The notes beneath the pieces were generated by a model. It saw only the letters and a list, made by a program, of their open reading frames with translations. It ran no database searches and was not told the origin of the DNA. From Ottelia alismoides (Eukaryota > Streptophyta > Magnoliopsida > Alismatales > Hydrocharitaceae): DNA of 64,000 bases. A program made the translations under genes and the position numbers. The stretch lies in contig JAZKJV010006941.1 in the NCBI GenBank assembly GCA_037367405.1, forward strand, positions 434,001 through 498,000, in the 5' to 3' direction. Shown here one piece after another: positions 58,660-64,000 of this stretch. The stretch's first letter is position 1. Every line of letters begins with the position of its first letter.

Positions 58660-59994
58660 GTGACGTCCCTGGGCTCGGGGCGATCCCCATTGCCGCTTGA
58701 GTATCCGGGCACGCCTTTGACTCTGGGGAGGACTCGGATCCGTGATTGGCTGAGGGTTGTGGAGAAGGTTGAAGCAAGGTTGTCGGGTTGGAGGGCCGCG
58801 ATTCTCTCGAGGGGTGGCAGATTGGTGCTTCTGAAGTCCGTCCTATCCTCCATCCCCATCTATCTTCTATCCAACCGCAAGATGCCTAAGGGGATTCGGG
58901 CACGACTGGAGAAGCGGATGCGCTCTTTCTTGTGGGGTAATAATACGGGTGGGAACAGGGGGATCCATCTTGTGGGTTGGGAGGATATCTTGCTTCAAAA
59001 GAGCAACGGGGGTCTGGGGGTGAAATCGCCGGAGCAAATGAATGAGGCGCTTTTGCATAAGTGGGCTAGCAGGATCTGGGGCCCGAGAGATGACATCGTT
59101 TGCGCAGTGATCCGTAAGATCTACGACGTGAGGGGAGCTCCGCCTTTGTTGACGGCCGGCCTCACCGCCCCGACCCCTTTCTGGCGGGGTGTGGTGAGGA
59201 CTTTTGTGAACAACATCGCCCTCTTCAGACCGGTCCTCGAGAGGGGGGACTCCTTTTCTTTTTGGGCTGATGATTGGTCGGGGGGAGGGGTCCTCTGCTC
59301 TCGGTTCCCCCGGTTGTATGCGCTTGCGGGGGAGAAGCACTGCTCGATCGCAGAATGTTGGGCTGATGGTCTCTGGTGCCCAACTTTTTCCGCTAACCTC
59401 TCTGACCGGAGGTTCGAGGATTTCTTGGCTTTGCTGAAGGTCGTGCGGAAGGTGGGGCCGCCATATGGGGGACGGGATCCCTGGTGCTGGAAGGAGGGGA
59501 CTTTCTCGGTCAGGGGGGCCTATGGTGCCATCTCCAGGCCACCGCCGGCCAACTCCGACCTGCTTATTAGAGATTGTGCAAATATTCGGGCTCTCAAGCT
59601 TCCTGAGAGAATTGGTATCTTCCTCTGGTTGCTCAGGAGAAAGAGATTGATGACGCGAGATCGGTGCGTCAGGCTGCTTGGGGTCTTTTCGGACAGGTGC
59701 ATGATTTGTAATGCTGCGATCGAATCGGTGGAACATCTTTTTTTCTCATGCCCCTTAGTATTTCAAATATGGCAGGAGATGGGCTCAGACTGGCGCTGTA
59801 GCGACGACTTTCAAACTTTCTGGGACTCGATTCACGACAATCCAAACAGATCAAGGGGAGAACGCCTGTACCCCATGGCCATTCTATGGGCGGTATGGCG
59901 GGGGAGAAATGACTTGATGTTCTCGGGTCAACGGTTTTACAAGGAAAATGTGGGGATGTTCGCTAAACGCATGGTTGACGAGTGGGTCTTGTAG
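58660..59994 (+). CDS. LINE ORF2 C-terminal domain, 444 codons open
   Basis: The longest uninterrupted frame after the TRAF gene. Order: PGTPLTLGRTRIRDWLRVVEK, GRLVLLKSVLSSIPIYLLSN, NGGLGVKSPEQMNEALLHKW, SRIWGPRDDIV, SPERGDSFSFWADDWSGGG (region), ECWADGLWCPTFSANLSDRR, ERIGIFLWLLRRKRLMTRDR, then zinc-binding CMICNAAIESVEHLFFSC (about residues 346-363), and WAVWRGRNDLMFSGQRFYKE near the end. The ATG start is not native, because the frame is a fragment of ORF2. This part of ORF2 is thought to bind template RNA. Confidence 0.85.
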   Translation: MTSLGSGRSPLPLEYPGTPLTLGRTRIRDWLRVVEKVEARLSGWRAAILSRGGRLVLLKSVLSSIPIYLLSNRKMPKGIRARLEKRMRSFLWGNNTGGNRGIHLVGWEDILLQKSNGGLGVKSPEQMNEALLHKWASRIWGPRDDIVCAVIRKIYDVRGAPPLLTAGLTAPTPFWRGVVRTFVNNIALFRPVLERGDSFSFWADDWSGGGVLCSRFPRLYALAGEKHCSIAECWADGLWCPTFSANLSDRRFEDFLALLKVVRKVGPPYGGRDPWCWKEGTFSVRGAYGAISRPPPANSDLLIRDCANIRALKLPERIGIFLWLLRRKRLMTRDRCVRLLGVFSDRCMICNAAIESVEHLFFSCPLVFQIWQEMGSDWRCSDDFQTFWDSIHDNPNRSRGERLYPMAILWAVWRGRNDLMFSGQRFYKENVGMFAKRMVDEWVL

Positions 59995-60064
59995 CGTTCT
60001 GTTTGTAGCGTGCTTTTATTTTCCCTACTGGTCTTTTTCCCTTTTGGTTTGATTAAATAAAATT

Positions 60065-60092
60065 GGGGCGGACACCACCGAGTGTTTCCCCC
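60065..60092 (+). other. LINE 3'-end hairpin
   Basis: GGGG and CCCC, plus ACAC and GTGT, pair around a loop just before the A-run. The same hairpin with different stem bases is at 20958-20985 and, inverted, near 31321-31347. It is the likely RT recognition site in L1-like elements of stringent type. Confidence 0.7.
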
Positions 60093-60116
60093 TATCTTTT
60101 AGACTTCAAAAAAAAT

Positions 60117-60585
60117 TAGATTGAATCAAGATGTTTGGGTAAGTAAAATGAGTTTATTTAGTTGGACGAAAACCAAATTACCCATGCGAAAAATCAGGTT
60201 AATTGAAGGTTGAATGAAGCCAAGGGAGAAGCACTTATAGGGCAAGGGATGTATGACAGAGGATACCAAAGTAGGCATGTGCGAAGGCTGGTAAGTTTAA
60301 AGAAGGTTGGGGATATTCAAGTGAAGATGGAGTTGAGTTTTTTTAGACAAATGGAGTTGTTGTTTTGAGATTAAGACACTGTCGAGGTGAACTTGAAGCA
60401 GTTGAAGTAGATTAGGATTGGAGCGCAGCTGTTTTTTTTAAATCAGAATGTAGCACAGTTGTGTGCAACGAGGTAGGATTTGATGCTACATGTTATCAAG
60501 AGGATTGGTAATCTATAATGCATGCTAATCAGGTTGTGGTCACCAGCAACACAGTATGGGGAGTCACAACAGATATAACTAACAA
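60117..60585. other. Intergenic, nothing recognised
   Basis: No domain or element end seen. Confidence 0.4.
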
Positions 60586-60839
60586 TTAAAATGATGCTTG
60601 GAAAACAATGTCGGTTTCAGACTAAGAACTTGGATGGGAGATTAAGAGTTTATAAGTATAGATATATTATGATTCAGAATTATAAACATTATATACTAAA
60701 TATATATTATTATTATTTATTATATTTAGTATATAATGTTTATAATTCTGAATCATAATATATCTATACTTATAAACTCTTAATCTCCCATCCAAGTTCT
60801 TAGTCTGAAACCGACATTGTTTTCCAAGCATCATTTTAA
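60586..60839. repeat. Perfect inverted repeat, 119-bp arms
   Basis: Arms 60586-60704 and 60721-60839 are exact reverse complements without gap or mismatch, around a 16-nt AT-rich loop. Arms start TTAAAATGATGCTTGG. The right arm abuts an RTE tail (60849-60897). No coding; perfect identity means very recent formation. Confidence 0.95.
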
Positions 60840-60848
60840 ATATATATT

Positions 60849-60897
60849 TAGCCGACCCTACTTAATTGTGGGAAAAGGCTTTGTTGTTGTTGTTGTT
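60849..60897 (+). mobile_element. RTE LINE 3' tail only
   Basis: TAGCCGACCCTACTTAATTG, then GGAAAAGGCTTTG and TTGTTGTTG repeats, the same 3' end as the RTE at 16966-18440. Only about 50 bp remain, so it is an extreme 5' truncation. A 21-bp direct repeat (60688-60708 and 60898-60918, containing TATACTAAATATATATT) flanks the palindrome's loop side and the tail. Confidence 0.85.
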
Positions 60898-60918
60898 ATT
60901 ATATACTAAATATATATT

Positions 60919-61511
60919 GGTTGGGTTGGATGGGTTTAAAGCATGGCTTGCACGTAGTAGTAGTTTCGGTTGTTTGGGTGCGTTGAAACTAAACCCACAA
61001 ACCAACCTAATATCCATTGAAGGAAGATGGTAGTGCGGTGGAGGGGAGGGGAGATAACGATGATGGCCGGAAGAGGAGAGGAGGAAGAGGAAGAGGGGTA
61101 AGGGCTAGATTTTCAGGTGCAAGGGAGAGAAGAAAAGAAAAAATAGGGAGATAATGAGAGGAAGAATCGGTATGAGTGGGAACACTGGGAAGGACATTAA
61201 GAGGGAAGATAAATGATCACATCAATTTATTTTCTGTCTTCTTTTTGTGAAAATAAGATTGACAAGGATTTTTCTCTTTACAAAATATTATATCTTAAGG
61301 ACTATTACATTAATTTTGTGTATCAAATTTTTGGTAAACTGAAACCGAGCAAACATACCATTTTCTGGTTCGCTTCATCTATATAAATGGCCTCAACTTG
61401 CGTTTAGGTTGGACTCATTTATTTTTAGATAAAATCTGAATCGGACATTCAAAGAATCGAATATGAACGAATGTCAAACTTTTGAATTCTCTAGTAGTCT
61501 TAGTTGCATAC
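60919..61511. other. Intergenic, purine-rich patch, no gene
   Basis: Purine-rich GGAAGAGGAGAGGAGG-type DNA at 61020-61170. No recognised domain. Confidence 0.4.
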
Positions 61512-61728
61512 CAAGGCCTTAAATGTCGGTTTCGGTCACCATTTCGGTACTGACCAAAACAGAATTTCGATGGAATTTCGGTGGAATTTCGACCGAAATT
61601 TCGGTCATTTCGGCCATTTTTTGTACTAGGACCCCCATATTTCGGTCATTTCGGTCGAATTTCGATTTCGACTGGATATCGATATTCGACAGAAATTCGA
61701 CCGAATTTCGCTGAAATTTGAGGCCATG
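61512..61728 (+). mobile_element. hAT-type MITE, TTTCGGTC family, copy D
   Basis: 217 bp. Starts CAAGGCCTTAAATGTC and ends TTTGAGGCCATG. The perfect 8-bp TTGCATAC flanks both sides (61504-61511 and 61729-61736). By eye very close to copy C. Confidence 0.92.
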
Positions 61729-61919
61729 TTGCATACGCAAGTTGCATCCCAAAAATAGTTGCACCCCCCCACTATCAAATGATGCATGGAATTTGTCATC
61801 GTAATTAACGACAAAAGGATGAATATATTAAGATACCCCTCCTTTAGCTAGACATATCCAGATCACATCCCCACTTTTTCTATTTCTTATAACGGTCTAG
61901 CAATGCTTTCTCTCCGCCT

Positions 61920-62280
61920 TTACCAGCCTAAGATATGCAATGCAATTCTATCCTTCGTATTCATACCAGTTTTCAACATCACACCTCCATATGTTGAAAA
62001 AGCATATTCATGCCTCAAGCTTTGTAACCTCGACCAAACCACGTTTCTCCATATGAACTTGTAATAAAAGTAAGTAGGTTCAAAAACCCCAAGTTTAGCA
62101 TGCCCACATGCGTGCAGTCTATCACCAAAAGTGTTGTATAAGGCTCCATTCCACCGTTCAAGGCTGAATAATGCATACTCAGAATATCTGTCCCCTACCT
62201 AATGTCCCGGAGTCAATTCTCCAATCATCTTTATAAAACCATCGGTGAAAATACAAAATATAGAAAATCTCACATCAAAG
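61920..62280 (-). pseudogene. Unrecognised protein-like frame with one stop
   Basis: Read from 62280 to the TAA at 61920-61922 the minus strand has one frame of 119 codons before the final TAA, broken only by one TAG near 62200. Segments: DGFIKMIGELTPGH, then after the stop VGDRYSEYALFSLERWNGAL, YNTFGDRLHACGHAKLGVF, YYKFIWRNVVWSRLQSLRHE, YAFSTYGGVMLKTGMNTKDR. It is not a LINE, copia or hAT block that I know. The adjoining LINE 3' end at 62308 may have inserted in it. It could be an exon of a host gene or a captured fragment. Confidence 0.4.
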
Positions 62281-62307
62281 ATAACGAGAAGAAATATTTT
62301 TGAAATA

Positions 62308-64000
62308 TTTTTTTTAGAAGAACAAGGGTGAAGTCCCGTGCTTGAAACCCACCGCAAATTAATTCCACCAAGACAGAAAACGAGTGCATATAAGTTACAA
62401 AAGATACAACCATAACCACAGAGTTACAAGTTTGGCCACAAGTTTGGCCACACCCACAAAGACACCAGTGCCATATAATGCCCCAACACCCTCTCACATA
62501 GAAAAGGACGACACCGAAAGATATTTTCGTTTCTAGCACACCAAATGGCCTAGAATAGGGCAAACGGACCAGTTGCGTCCTCCTGAGAACTACCACAAGC
62601 GGCTCTCACCAAATGTCAGTACGACTAGATGTCCACCGAGTGAATCTAAAGCACAGCTGCTTGTTCCCATACCGCAATTGAGGTACAGCAGCCAAAAAAT
62701 AAATGTTATGAATCCTTCCATTCAAAGCGACATCTATCGCAAAGGACATCTCCGGTACCCAGCAACCTTGCCCTGCGTGCCATAGAAAGCAGCCGCTCGC
62801 GCCTTGCCAACCACATGAAGACCTTGATCTGTATAGTAACCTTGCTAGCCCAAATAATTCTGTAGTCCCAAGTGGCCTCCTCTTGCAGCGCCCTGCACGT
62901 CATGCTGAAAGCCCGATGTGCTTTCTTTACAGAAAAAACCCCCTCCTTCCAAGCCAAATGGTCTTTGCCCCCGTCGGGGCCATCAAACTCCGTCGATTCC
63001 CCCAAGAGAGCCACGAACTCATCATACCTCAAGTCCAACAAAGCAGCAGCGAAGGCCACCAAGATCCTGCCGACCAGCTCTGATGCACCGATGCGGTCAT
63101 GACCCCGCAATGGTGAAGAGTCGCGGGTACTTCTCACTGAGAGGACCCATCCCCAAACCATCGCCCAGCACCGGTCTCACGAGACCACCCAGCTCCAGCA
63201 ACACAGAAGACACCCCCCTCTAAAGCGACGACGGTCGTCTGCATGCCTCTGCTCTCCACGAACCACTGAGCCCATAGATGCTATGCATTACCTTGCAAAC
63301 CAGATCATAGACTTCCCCTTGATTCTAAGCCCACATTGCCAGCAGGGCCTTGTTCATGAGATCTAACCGGCGGAGCCTCAGGCCTCCTTCGTCATCGTGA
63401 CCATGTCCGAGTCTACCAGGTACAGCCCCCCACCCTCCTGACCAAAAGAAACGTTTCATTATCCTCTCCAGCTTTTGTCGCACCTCCACAGGCATCAACC
63501 GTGTGGTGAAGAAGAAAATCGGGATATCAGACCGAGTGTGCTTAAGGAGGACCAGCTTTCCCCCCTTGGAGAGCATTCTTGCCTTCCAACCCGCCACCTT
63601 ACTCTCCACACTGTCAACCACCAATCCACCACCCGCAACATGTCCGCAACCAAAGGGAGCCCCAAGTACGTGGTCGGAAGAGATCCCTCCAGACAGCGCA
63701 ACACACGGCAAAGAACATGAGCCTCCTCCTGCGTGACGCCAAAAGGGATGACCTTTGACTTGTCTCTGTTCAACTTCAGTCCCGAGACCTCCCCAAATAT
63801 ATCCATAATGCATGATGCATGCCCCGCATGCTCTGTATCCCCGTCAATGAATAGGACAGTGTCGTCTTCGTACTGCAAGATAGGGATGGAGGCGCCGCCT
63901 CTCATGTACCCAGCACAGAAATCTTCTGTCGTAGCTAGTCTCATCATAATCGCATGTGCATCTGCCACAATCACAAAGAGCAGGGGTGCCTGGCACCCAT
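62308..64000 (-). pseudogene. L1-like LINE, 3' part, cut by window end
   Basis: T-run at 62308-62315 marks the poly-A. Frames read upward: zinc-binding CDRC near 62728-62740, IKVFMWLARRERLLS (near 62780-62820), FDGPDGGKDHLAWKEGVFSV (near 62930-62990), LMPVEVRQKLERIMKRFFWSG (near 63450-63510), YLGLPL near 63660, and the RT catalytic box as YEDD at 63861-63872 (ALA codon changed to GLU). RT continues to the end (MIVADAHAIMMRL). Same family as the outer LINE at 30587-49990. The YEDD change alone would inactivate RT. Confidence 0.85.

Larger units (their letters stand above)
57790..60115 (+). mobile_element. L1-like LINE, 5'-truncated, best preserved
   Basis: Begins within the RT at DDAAPGPNGFPISFYKDF and runs to the A-run at 60109-60116. 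Same family as the inner LINE at 31301-46484. The 3' UTR ends with the hairpin GGGGCGGACACC...GAGTGTTTCCCCC (60065-60092). A target duplication was not found. Frameshifts near 58340 and 58560-58640 kill the RT. Confidence 0.88.

Noticed and set aside
58867..59736. 289-codon minus-strand frame
   Set aside because: Antisense of the LINE C-terminal frame, which has clear domain content.
1..64000. CRISPR arrays, bacterial operons, tRNA and rRNA genes
   Set aside because: No regularly spaced repeats with unique spacers, no cloverleaf candidate, and the window is clearly plant nuclear DNA.

Overview
This window is plant nuclear DNA made almost entirely of nested, decaying transposable elements around one interrupted host gene. 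The host gene is a flowering-plant TRAF/MATH-family protein with introns. The repeats are plant types: L1-like LINEs with two CCHC zinc knuckles and a C-terminal zf-RVT motif, an RTE LINE ending in a TTG-rich tail, Ty1/copia elements with the usual initiator-tRNA-Met primer site, a very-long-LTR non-coding element with a tRNA-Asp primer site, and hAT- and Harbinger-type MITEs. The species cannot be fixed from sequence alone. I see no bacterial operons, CRISPR arrays, tRNA or rRNA genes.

Layout. 1-820: the 3' end of a minus-strand LINE. 1.8-8.0 kb: an old minus-strand copia, split by a young non-autonomous copia (4023-6906, TSD AAAGA) that itself carries a hAT MITE. 8.0-10.3 kb: LTR-like non-coding DNA. 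10.7-16.8 kb: a decayed plus-strand LINE broken by a hAT MITE and by a small LTR element (11896-14363, TSD GTCAC). 17.0-18.4 kb: an RTE LINE. 19.5-26.1 kb: a plus-strand LINE broken by three MITE-like elements. 27.0-29.7 kb: five exons, minus strand, for the C-terminal half of a TRAF-like (MATH) protein.

30.6-50.0 kb is a four-level nest. An outer minus-strand LINE was invaded by a full-length minus-strand LINE (31301-46484, TSD CACTCCATACA). That LINE was invaded by a 9.7-kb LARD-type LTR element (35130-44802, TSD GGCAT). The left LTR of that element took a Harbinger-like MITE (35361-35726, TSD GTA). 50.6-56.2 kb is bounded by hAT-like ends and contains a second hAT-like unit with GAGGCG repeats. 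57.8-60.1 kb is a plus-strand L1-like LINE with a long open C-terminal frame. At 60.6-60.9 kb a perfect 119-bp-arm inverted repeat sits against a tiny RTE tail. 61.5 kb holds another copy of the TTTCGGTC hAT MITE, 61.9-62.3 kb an unrecognised reading frame, and 62.3-64 kb another minus-strand LINE cut by the window end.

The strongest observations are the datable insertion stack with its duplications, a hAT MITE family with four copies each flanked by a perfect 8-bp duplication, the palindrome that appears to have formed during an RTE insertion, and a net 2-bp frameshift and GC splice donor in the host gene. Frame, domain and junction calls were made by eye; similarity statements rest on recalled family features, not searches.
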